From the IMG/VR virus record IMGVR_UViG_3300004463_000507, positions 1-25,893 of that record: a stretch of 25,893 bases of DNA. The stretch is one strand, 5' to 3'. A model generated the notes under the pieces. That model saw only the letters and a program-made list of their open reading frames with translations. It was not told where the DNA came from and did not search any database. The translations under genes were made by a program, and so were the position numbers. Shown here in pieces: positions 5,382 to 10,355 of the stretch; the stretch's first letter is position 1; each line of letters opens with the position of its first letter. The stretch comes from a virus.

Positions 5382-5650
5382 GGCGCCGCCTCCTCGAAAA
5401 CGTGGAAGACGAATCGTCCGCCGTCGAGGTGAGCCGTGCCGACGAAGCGGAGGCGTCCGCTCAGGGCGCCGATGGGGTGGCCAGTGCCGAAGACCCGGAA
5501 GCGGCGCGTCACTTTCTGTCGCTCCGGGTTGCACAGGTACCACAGGCAGATCTCCGAGCCCTGCTCGCGGGCTGAGAGCACCTGCGCGCCCTCCGGCAGG
5601 TGGTACTCCGTCTGGGATGGACTCAGCACCACCTTGTAGATCGTCGTCAT
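5378..5650 (-). CDS. DUF7352-like conserved small protein
   Basis: A 90-aa protein. ATG at 5650 with GAGGGGAAG upstream. It begins IYKVVLSPSQTEYHLPEGAQ, continues with VLSAREQGSEICLWYLCNP, then TRRFRVFGTGHPIG and FVGTAHLDGGRFVFHVFEE. This series of strands, with the LPEGAxVLS, RRFRVxGTGHP and HVFE marks, is what I recall for the DUF7352 family, a small all-beta protein common in phages and mobile regions with no known function. It is the first gene of the three-gene operon behind the operator cluster at 5741-5802. A 9-bp inverted repeat at 5687-5722 lies in its leader. Confidence 0.8.
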   Translation of the reverse strand: MTTIYKVVLSPSQTEYHLPEGAQVLSAREQGSEICLWYLCNPERQKVTRRFRVFGTGHPIGALSGRLRFVGTAHLDGGRFVFHVFEEAAP

Positions 5651-5686
5651 GTTCTTCCCCTCGCCCGGAATGGGCACTGCCGTTGT

Positions 5687-5722
5687 CGCACGAGGCCGCG
5701 TCCGGGCGAACGACCTCGTGCG
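5687..5722 (-). repeat. perfect 9-bp inverted repeat in the leader of the 5650 operon
   Basis: CGCACGAGG at 5687-5695 and CCTCGTGCG at 5714-5722 with an 18-base loop, between the operator cluster and the ATG at 5650. It could be an attenuator, a protein-binding RNA hairpin or a DNA operator. No T-rich tail follows it on the minus strand. Confidence 0.5.
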
Positions 5723-5740
5723 TCCGCGACTCGCGCGGTC

Positions 5741-5802
5741 GATGTTGAAACGACATCTACGCCACGACACTGATGTCGCTGGCGCTATGACACGGATGTC
5801 AT
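5741..5802. promoter_or_regulatory. cluster of inverted-repeat operators (GATGTCR half-sites)
   Basis: Two near-identical inverted repeats occur in tandem: CGACA-CTGA-TGTCG at 5765-5778 and ATGACA-CGGA-TGTCAT at 5787-5802, with centres 23 bases apart, that is roughly two helical turns. A third, differently spaced pair (GATGTTG-AAA-CGACATC) lies at 5741-5757, and a lone half-site (GCGACAC) follows at about 5806. This looks like a multi-site repressor operator. It lies 90-150 bases upstream of the minus-strand operon starting at 5650. The bound regulator is unknown; the HTH-like protein at 4801-5184, the RHH protein, or a repressor outside the window are candidates. Confidence 0.6.
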
Positions 5803-6133
5803 ACCGCGACACTTGCGCCATGGGTCTGTGACGACCGCGACGAAAACACCGGATTGACAGGACCACGCGCGGCGAGCACAACTGCTTCGCGCGTGCGACA
5901 CATCAGCGGGCGGCAACGGCACCTGCAGCCGTCCGTCCGAAGCGGCACCGCTCCCGGGACGACGCAGGCCATCGGGAGCCACCTCCCCGGATGCCCCGGG
6001 ACGGCAGAGGCCTCCTGGCCACCGCGAGCAGCACGGCAGGCGATGCGCCCCGGCGGAGTGGTGCGGCAGCGGGAGTGCACTGCGGGCGAATGTCGGCCAC
6101 GAAGCGAGCGCCGCGCAACCACGACGCGACAGC
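5803..6133. other. gene-free stretch
   Basis: About 330 bases without a convincing gene. The open frames here are Arg/Ser/Pro-rich on both strands, with no ribosome-binding site. A perfect -35-like TTGACA lies at 5854-5859 on the plus strand, but no acceptable -10 box sits at the right distance and no plus-strand gene follows. The stretch links the operator cluster on its left to the terminator-like hairpin on its right. Confidence 0.5.
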
Positions 6134-6165
6134 GGCCCACCCTCAGCGACTTTCGAGGGCGGGCC
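6134..6165 (-). terminator. hairpin terminator after the gene at 6172-6354
   Basis: An 11-bp stem (6134-6144 with 6155-6165, one G-T wobble) with a 10-base loop, starting 7 bases after the minus-strand stop at 6172. No T tract follows, so it may rely on stem strength alone. Confidence 0.5.
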
Positions 6166-6171
6166 CTGCTG

Positions 6172-6354
6172 CTACTTCAGCCCCCGGCGGGCGGCTTCGG
6201 CTTCCAGCGCCGCTCGGTTCTGCCAGCGGGTGCCCTGGAGGAGGACGCTGCCCCCGCCATTCTTGATGGCGGCCTTGGTGGCACGACGCGCCGTCTGGAG
6301 GTCCGCGTCCGTCATCTTCGCCGCCATCTTCGTCATCAGTGCCGTGGGGTTCAT
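6172..6354 (-). CDS. small hypothetical protein expressed from a leaderless promoter
   Basis: A 60-aa protein. The start at 6354 is chosen because a near-consensus promoter (TTGACA-N17-TACATT) ends 7 bases before this ATG and no ribosome-binding site is present, so a leaderless transcript fits. Upstream residues in the same frame run across that promoter. The protein is basic and helical (MTKMAAKMTDADLQTARR, then ATKAAIKNGGGSVLLQGT and RAALEAEAARRGLK). No family recognised. It is divergent from the gene at 6461, which carries the tape-measure-like segment, with both promoters inside the 106-base gap. Confidence 0.6.
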   Translation of the reverse strand: MNPTALMTKMAAKMTDADLQTARRATKAAIKNGGGSVLLQGTRWQNRAALEAEAARRGLK

Positions 6355-6361
6355 GAACAGC

Positions 6362-6393
6362 AATGTAACTGCGCGGCCGTCCGGTGTCAACAC
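6362..6393 (-). promoter_or_regulatory. promoter (TTGACA-N17-TACATT), copy B of the duplicated module
   Basis: On the minus strand, TTGACA at 6390-6385, a 17-base spacer and TACATT at 6367-6362, followed after 7 bases by the ATG at 6354. Bases 6393-6365 match the plus-strand promoter at 844-872 at 26 of 29 positions, including the first 16 bases. This is the best promoter in the window by consensus. Confidence 0.8.
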
Positions 6394-6424
6394 CGCTCGT
6401 TTCGCGCCCGCTGCCGCGCCGTGT

Positions 6425-6454
6425 GTGACCGCCGTCCACGCCGCGACATACACT
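6425..6454 (+). promoter_or_regulatory. leaderless-type promoter for the gene at 6461
   Basis: GTGACC at 6425-6430, an 18-base spacer and TACACT at 6449-6454, then 6 bases to the ATG at 6461. The start codon has no ribosome-binding site (GGGGCC precedes it), which fits transcription starting at the ATG. Confidence 0.5.
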
Positions 6455-6460
6455 GGGGCC

Positions 6461-6727
6461 ATGACCGACGATGACAACGACGGCTTCGACGAGGCGAGCG
6501 CGGGGAGGGCGCTCGCGCGGCTCGGCTATGACGTGAAGGCGGAGCAGGAGCGCGTAGCCGCGCGGGCCCGGGAGATGTCTGAGTCCCTGTGCATCCCGTC
6601 CTGGTGGAAGGCCGAGTTGTCCCGCTTCCACGCCTCCGAACAGGCAGCGGCCCCGAAGTGCTCGGAGTGTAACGGGCCGCTCGGGTCTACGACGGGGTGC
6701 CGCACCTGCGCTGGGAGCAGGGTCTAG
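6461..6727 (+). CDS. tape-measure-segment mimic with C-terminal zinc ribbon
   Basis: An 88-aa protein. Residues 1-14 are very acidic. Residues 23-60 match residues 783-820 of the tape measure protein without gaps, with 23 of 38 identical, including AREMSESL, IPSWWK and EL-x-RF. Residues 67-83 are a zinc ribbon, CSECNGPLGSTTGCRTC, of the same CxxC-x9-CxxC type as in the proteins at 3126-3500 and 7339-7536. The gene sits alone on the plus strand behind its own leaderless-type promoter, outside the late operon, so it may be expressed in the lysogen. A role in blocking genome injection by a related phage, by imitating the tape measure end, is my inference. It ends in a CTAG shared with the convergent gene at 6724-7218. 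Confidence 0.8.
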   Translation: MTDDDNDGFDEASAGRALARLGYDVKAEQERVAARAREMSESLCIPSWWKAELSRFHASEQAAAPKCSECNGPLGSTTGCRTCAGSRV

Positions 6728-7218
6728 GGCTCCATGCTCGTAGGCGGGCGTTCTGCCTCGCGTACCGGAAGGTAGCAGCGCCCTTCGTGCTCGAAGAACT
6801 CGCGCCCGCAGTGGTCCTCAAGGGGCCGGCGCGCCACCTCCACCCAGCACGCTTCCAGGATGGCTCTCTGCTCGAGCGTGCATGGTGGCTTCTTCTGCCC
6901 CTTGAATGCGGCACCGGGCATGGGGCGAGCGATGGCGTCAACCCCCGCGTCTGCCGCGTCCGTCGCCCACGACTCCGGGGGCTCATCCTCGGGCAGGGCC
7001 AGGGGCGTGCTCGGAGGGTTGCTGAGCGAGGCCATGAGAATCAGGAAGATGGCCACGATGCCCAGCACCACGATGACGGCGGCGATGCCCGCTCGGCGCC
7101 GCAGCACTGCGAGCTGGCGCTGGTGCTCCTTCTCGCGCAGCGCGGCGCGCCGCGCCTCCGAGGCAATGCTCGCGTCGAGCTCGTCTTCCAGTTCCTCCAA
7201 CGTCTTCCAGTCGCCCAT
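6724..7218 (-). CDS. single-TM protein with Cys-rich myxobacterial kinase-type tail
   Basis: A 164-aa protein. Residues 1-45 form a charged, cytosolic coiled region (WKTLEELEDELDASIASEAR then REKEHQRQLAVLRRR). About 45-66 are a TM helix (IAAVIVVLGIVAIFLILMA). An acidic linker follows (PEDEPPESWATDAADAG), then a Cys domain: C, ILEACWVEV, EDHCGREFFEHEGRC, YLPV, and the end ERPPTSMEP. The C-x10-C-x12-C-x10-C plan and the PTS-type end resemble the outer tails of myxobacterial Ser/Thr kinases, as in the protein at 4139-4624, again without a kinase domain. The start at 7218 has a GGGGGAG ribosome-binding site that lies inside a perfect hairpin. Its stop shares CTAG with the convergent gene at 6461-6727. 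Confidence 0.8.
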   Translation of the reverse strand: MGDWKTLEELEDELDASIASEARRAALREKEHQRQLAVLRRRAGIAAVIVVLGIVAIFLILMASLSNPPSTPLALPEDEPPESWATDAADAGVDAIARPMPGAAFKGQKKPPCTLEQRAILEACWVEVARRPLEDHCGREFFEHEGRCYLPVREAERPPTSMEP

Positions 7219-7222
7219 GGGT

Positions 7223-7250
7223 ACTCCCCCGCTTGGTGTGCCGGGGGAGT
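7223..7250 (-). promoter_or_regulatory. 9-bp hairpin containing the ribosome-binding site of the gene starting at 7218
   Basis: ACTCCCCCG at 7223-7231 and CGGGGGAGT at 7242-7250 form a perfect stem with a 10-base loop. On the minus-strand mRNA the half nearest the start codon carries the GGGGGAG ribosome-binding site, 4 bases from the ATG. When folded, the site would be hidden. This can set low basal translation or act as a switch. Confidence 0.6.
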
Positions 7251-7338
7251 CTCGTCGGATCAACCTAGGTGGGAGCCATACGTCAAGGGGAGGATGGAGT
7301 GGGCACCGCCGCACGACGTGGCCTGTCGGTCGCGTTCG

Positions 7339-7536
7339 TCATGGCTTCTCCTTTGCCCTGTCCTCAGCCCGCTTGGCCGCACAGGCGGGGCAGCCGTCGG
7401 TGCTCCCGAGCGCCACGTCGCACTGCCCGCAAGGCGGGTTACCGGCGTACAGATAGTTGCTGCCGAACCTGCGGAGGTCTCGTTCGAGTCCATCCAAGAG
7501 GGCGAGCGTCTCGGCCTGAAATGGTGTCAACGTCAT
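7339..7536 (-). CDS. small zinc-ribbon protein
   Basis: A 65-aa protein. The ATG at 7536 has GGAGGAG upstream and overlaps the stop of the lipoprotein gene (ATGA), so the two are coupled. The N-terminal part is a helix (FQAETLALLDGLERDLRRFG) and the C-terminal part a ribbon, CGQCDVALGSTDGCPAC, CxxC-x9-CxxC, then AAKRAEDRAKEKP. Spacing and the LGST core are identical to the ribbons at 3126-3500 and 6461-6727. Zinc binding is inferred; the role is unknown. Having it in the same transcript as a secreted lipoprotein is curious, because this protein has no export signal. Confidence 0.75.
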   Translation of the reverse strand: MTLTPFQAETLALLDGLERDLRRFGSNYLYAGNPPCGQCDVALGSTDGCPACAAKRAEDRAKEKP

Positions 7537-8252
7537 GGCTCTCCTCCACCGCCACGCATCATGAGTAACCACTGCGCGTCCACGGCATCTAGAATGTCCA
7601 TCTGCTCCTTCGTTCGAACGACGTCTCGGCACTCGTCTCTGCTGAGTTTCATGGCGTGCATCGCGAGGCGCCCAACCGCAGTCGCCCTTTCGAATTCCTC
7701 TTCGGTGACGTCGACCCCACGCGGCAATGGCGGGCGTGGAACCACGGCCCTGTGTTTCGCGCACATGAAGTAGGCCCATGCCGCCATGCAACTGCGGACC
7801 CGGGGCGGGAACAGCATGGCATCCTTGTCCGCCCCGACGGCCCTTGCGGCGTGCGCTACCGTGTCAACACAGGCCCGGGATGCATCGACCAGCACAGCGG
7901 ACCCGGCCGGGTCCGGGATGTCGACACCGAACAGGAGTTCTCTGGCGCTCGCCGTCGGCGCCCCGTCCGCGGCCCACAACCCCGCCTCCTTCGTGGCGGG
8001 CAGCACCCGCTTGTTGGGCGAGCGGGGCACGGTGGGCTGCTGGGTGCCCCGGGTGGGGTCGTAGAGGCCGGCGCCGTTGGGCGTGTAGACGGGAGCGGCG
8101 GGGGTGCCGGGCGCGAAGCCGGGAGTCATCACCGGAGGGGTGGGTGCCGGGACGAAGGCCGGGGCAGCGGCCTGCTGGTAGGAGGTAGGCGAGGAGGTGG
8201 CGCACGCAGAGAGGGTGGCCACGAGGAGTGCAGCGAGGATGGGTCTGGTCAT
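7533..8252 (-). CDS. lipoprotein, paralogue of the divergent secreted protein
   Basis: A 239-aa protein with a lipoprotein signal: MTRPILAALLVATLSAC, with the lipobox LSAC and the modified Cys at 17. A Pro/Ala/Thr-rich spacer follows (PAPTPPVMTPGFAPGTPAAP). Then comes VPRSPNKRVLPATK and GLWAADGAP, then a helical domain with several Cys (ACVDTVAHAARAVG, RVRSCMAAWAYFMC, DECRDVVRTKEQMDILDAVD). The marks VPRSPN-x-RVLPA-x-K and WAADGAP recur in the protein at 8449-9141, which is transcribed in the opposite direction from the same gap. The pair therefore looks like a duplication with changed export mode, one lipid anchored and one free. Function unknown. The start at 8252 is set by the signal peptide; GAGG lies upstream. 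Confidence 0.75.
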   Translation of the reverse strand: MTRPILAALLVATLSACATSSPTSYQQAAAPAFVPAPTPPVMTPGFAPGTPAAPVYTPNGAGLYDPTRGTQQPTVPRSPNKRVLPATKEAGLWAADGAPTASARELLFGVDIPDPAGSAVLVDASRACVDTVAHAARAVGADKDAMLFPPRVRSCMAAWAYFMCAKHRAVVPRPPLPRGVDVTEEEFERATAVGRLAMHAMKLSRDECRDVVRTKEQMDILDAVDAQWLLMMRGGGGEP

Positions 8253-8346
8253 GCCTCGCTTTCTAGCATGGCCTGCGGTCGGCCGACTGCTCGGGCGAGT
8301 GGTGCGCAGCGGGTTGCGCATCCGTCAACGGGAGGAGGCGCGACGG

Positions 8347-8362
8347 CGAATGCTTGCATTCG
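8347..8362. promoter_or_regulatory. perfect 16-bp palindrome, likely operator
   Basis: CGAATGCTTGCATTCG is a 7-bp inverted repeat around a two-base TT centre, and stands out as AT-rich in a very GC-rich gap. It lies midway between the divergent starts at 8252 (minus) and 8449 (plus), a good place for one regulator to control both. Confidence 0.5.
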
Positions 8363-8395
8363 TCAGTGGAAACCCTGAGAGTCCGTCCCGCCTCG

Positions 8396-8413
8396 CGGGT
8401 CACTTCGGACCCG
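8396..8413 (+). repeat. short hairpin in the leader of the gene at 8449
   Basis: CGGGTC at 8396-8401 and GACCCG at 8408-8413 with a 6-base loop (ACTTCG). It may be a leader structure of the mRNA. The rest of the 196-base gap (8253-8448) shows no convincing -35/-10 pair. Confidence 0.35.
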
Positions 8414-8448
8414 AGAGGGTGTGCCGCCACCCGCACGCCCGAGACACC

Positions 8449-9141
8449 ATGCTCCGCGCTCTCGCCGCCATTACTCTCTTCGTCGCCAGCATCGCCAACG
8501 CTCAGGCTGTGGCGCCCATGCCCACGCCGGTGCGCCCACCGCTCGTTCGGCCCGTGGTCAACGACCCGTACTTCCCGACGCCCGGAGCCACTCCGGCGGG
8601 GGCGGGCATCGTCGTCCCGACCCGAGAGGGAGGCGAGCAGGTAGTGCCGCGTTCTCCGAACACGAGGGTCCTCCCCGCCTCGAAGGACCCGGGGGTGTGG
8701 GCGGCCGACGGGGCGCCGAAGGCGGCGATCGACGTGGGCAAGGTGAACGTGCTTGGTGTGGTGTTCAATGTGGGCCCCGACGTGGGCACGTGGTACGTGG
8801 CCGGAGAGTGTGCAAGCGACCTAAACGAAGCCAAGTCCATCCCGCATGGCTGGGCCGAGATCGTATCCAAGTTCTCGGAGGGGGCGTTGCGCTGCATCAG
8901 TGCCAAGGCGCTCCTGTATTGCGCCTCAGCCACCGAGGACGAACTCAGGAAGGGCTCCAGGATGTACACGCGCCTGCGGCTTGATGGCGCCATTGAGGCA
9001 AAGCGTCGTGCCGAAGCGCTGGAACGCGAGCACTGCGGAGACAAGAATCTGAATCCGCAACAGACGGCCTACCTGATGAGCATCCAATCAACATGGGGTG
9101 GCGTCCACATGAGGCGGATTCGGCAGGAGGAGGGGAAGTGA
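8449..9141 (+). CDS. secreted protein, paralogue of the divergent lipoprotein
   Basis: A 230-aa protein with a Sec signal peptide (MLRALAAITLFVASIANAQA, cleavage likely after ANAQA), but no lipobox. A Pro-rich stretch (PMPTPVRPPLVRP) follows, then VPRSPNTRVLPASK and GVWAADGAP, which match VPRSPNKRVLPATK and GLWAADGAP in the lipoprotein at 7533-8252. The C-terminal half is helical with paired Cys (YVAGECASDLNEA, ALRCISAKALLYC) and ends in a region similar in place to the other paralogue (NPQQTAYLMSIQSTWG). The start is set by the signal peptide; a ribosome-binding site is not obvious. The next gene overlaps the stop (GTGA). Function unknown; a cell-envelope role in the lysogen is likely. Confidence 0.75.
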   Translation: MLRALAAITLFVASIANAQAVAPMPTPVRPPLVRPVVNDPYFPTPGATPAGAGIVVPTREGGEQVVPRSPNTRVLPASKDPGVWAADGAPKAAIDVGKVNVLGVVFNVGPDVGTWYVAGECASDLNEAKSIPHGWAEIVSKFSEGALRCISAKALLYCASATEDELRKGSRMYTRLRLDGAIEAKRRAEALEREHCGDKNLNPQQTAYLMSIQSTWGGVHMRRIRQEEGK

Positions 9142-9485
9142 TCTCTGGCGAGGAATGGAGCAGGTTCGACGCGTGGCGCAGGGAGGTTGCGGTTGACATC
9201 CGCGTCCGCGCGGTCGCGATGGGGCAGCCCGTTGAGTATGCCTTCCTCAGACACGCGCAGATTCTGTGGTTGACGATGGCGGAGCGGTTCCCCGCCATCG
9301 GGAACGCCATGTTCGACTCGGTAGAGCGCGGATGCTATGAGAGCGAACACCAACCCGACCTCGCTGCTGTCAACGCGTTTCGGGCGGCCATCGGCTACCC
9401 CGCACTCGGATTCCTGCCGCCGCTGCGAATGAGGGAGGAGTACAGAGTGCCGATGCCAGATAACGCCACTGCGTCGAAACCCTGA
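9138..9485 (+). CDS. hypothetical protein coupled to the secreted paralogue, GTG start
   Basis: A 115-aa protein. The GTG at 9138 overlaps the stop of the gene before it (GTGA) and has AGGAGGAGGGG directly upstream; a longer start at 9093 would lie inside the secreted protein gene. The sequence is helical (EEWSRFDAWRREVAVDIRVR, FLRHAQILWLTMAERFP) with an unremarkable tail. No signal peptide, TM helix or known domain. Because it is coupled to a secreted protein it may act on or with it from inside the cell, but this is a guess. A terminator hairpin follows 17 bases after the stop. Confidence 0.7.
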   Translation: MISGEEWSRFDAWRREVAVDIRVRAVAMGQPVEYAFLRHAQILWLTMAERFPAIGNAMFDSVERGCYESEHQPDLAAVNAFRAAIGYPALGFLPPLRMREEYRVPMPDNATASKP

Positions 9486-9502
9486 CGCCGCCTGCCGCAC
9501 CG

Positions 9503-9525
9503 GCCCGCCCTCGCAAGGGGCGGGC
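9503..9525 (+). terminator. terminator hairpin after the gene at 9138-9485
   Basis: GCCCGCCC at 9503-9510 pairs with GGGCGGGC at 9518-9525 around a 7-base loop, followed by a short TT. It closes the 8449-9485 transcript. Confidence 0.6.
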
Positions 9526-9562
9526 TTAGGGCGTTGCGGGGATGCCCCCGCACAAACAACCC

Positions 9563-9598
9563 GCGCGCCCGGACCCCGCCAAGAGTCATCGGGCGCGC
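9563..9598. repeat. 9-bp GC inverted repeat before the lipoprotein gene
   Basis: GCGCGCCCG at 9563-9571 and CGGGCGCGC at 9590-9598 with an 18-base loop, 19 bases upstream of the GTG at 9618. It could be a leader structure of that mRNA or an operator. No promoter boxes were recognised in 9526-9617. Confidence 0.45.
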
Positions 9599-9617
9599 GC
9601 CCCGTGAGAGGTCAAAC

Positions 9618-10298
9618 GTGAATAGCAGCAATCCCCGTGGAAATCGACTGGCTGTGCTAGTGCTGTTGTGCGTCGGACTCTCGGCGTGTGCGGCCTGCGG
9701 TCCCGGCGCACTCCCCGGCGAAGACGAGGGCACGGGCGGTGCGGGCCTCAAGAGCCGCGACGCGGGAATGCTGTCCTGTGCCCCCGGCGAGGTCTGCGAT
9801 GAGTACCCGGGCGGGAGTGGCCCGACCTTCCCCGCTCACCCGGACATCAATGGCGGTTTCGAATCCATCAGCACGAGTGGCATCCCGTCCAAGTGGACCC
9901 TGTCGGGGCCTTCGTGCACGTGGGGTGGACTGGTTCTCGTCACCACCAACGCGGCGTCGTCCGGCGCGCAGGGGTTGCGGATGTATGGCGGATGTTCGGC
10001 GATCTCGATCCGAGCGCCCGCGCCCACCACGGCCACGCGCGCTTCCGTGTCGCTCAAGTCGCGCTCGGTCACGGAGGGAAGAGCGACCGCGTCTCTCACG
10101 TGGTTCGACGCGAATGGCGCGGAGATGTCGGGGGACTCAATCGTCATTCAGGGCACGGCCGAGCGCATGTTCGTGTCGAACTACCTCTCGGTGGTGCGTC
10201 CCGCAGGGGCGGACTCGGCCACTGTGACAATCACCACCCCATCGGGGGCGACGGTCACGATGGACTTTGACGAGGTGTCGTTGGACTTCGCCAGTTAG
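9618..10298 (+). CDS. lipoprotein with jelly-roll (carbohydrate-binding-like) domain
   Basis: A 226-aa protein with a GTG start at 9618 (GAGAGG upstream). It has a lipoprotein signal with hydrophobic core LAVLVLLCVGLSAC and lipobox LSAC, Cys at 24. A low-complexity linker runs to about residue 75. Residues about 76-226 look like a beta jelly roll of the carbohydrate-binding-module type: NGGFES, GIPSKWTLSG, SSGAQGLRMYGG and the closing strand MDFDEVSLDF. The tail-tip protein at 10356-12725 has the same kind of module at residues 520-668 (NADFEA, GSIPDTWSVL, and VDSLEF). An outer-membrane lipoprotein sharing a fold with the phage's own tail protein could mask or bind the receptor against superinfection; this is inferred. 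It converges on the tail operon. Confidence 0.75.
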   Translation: MNSSNPRGNRLAVLVLLCVGLSACAACGPGALPGEDEGTGGAGLKSRDAGMLSCAPGEVCDEYPGGSGPTFPAHPDINGGFESISTSGIPSKWTLSGPSCTWGGLVLVTTNAASSGAQGLRMYGGCSAISIRAPAPTTATRASVSLKSRSVTEGRATASLTWFDANGAEMSGDSIVIQGTAERMFVSNYLSVVRPAGADSATVTITTPSGATVTMDFDEVSLDFAS

Positions 10299-10310
10299 GC
10301 CCGCATGTAC

Positions 10311-10349
10311 TGCGCGGCTCGCCACGTGGTGGGGGGGGCGAGCCGCGCA
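10311..10349. terminator. bidirectional terminator between convergent genes
   Basis: A perfect 13-bp inverted repeat (10311-10323 with 10337-10349) with a 13-base, G-rich loop, between the lipoprotein gene (plus, ends 10298) and the last late gene (minus, ends 10356). It probably ends both transcripts although no T tract is present on either side. Confidence 0.65.
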
Positions 10350-10355
10350 CGGGCA

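Noticed and set aside
5854-5883. A plus-strand promoter starting at TTGACA
   Set aside because: The -35 box is perfect but the hexamers 16-18 bases downstream (CACAAC, ACAACT) are poor and no plus-strand gene follows.
5799-6140. Open frames on both strands in the gene-free stretch
   Set aside because: All are Arg/Ser/Pro-rich with no ribosome-binding site or recognisable fold, and the minus-strand one runs through the operators' edge.
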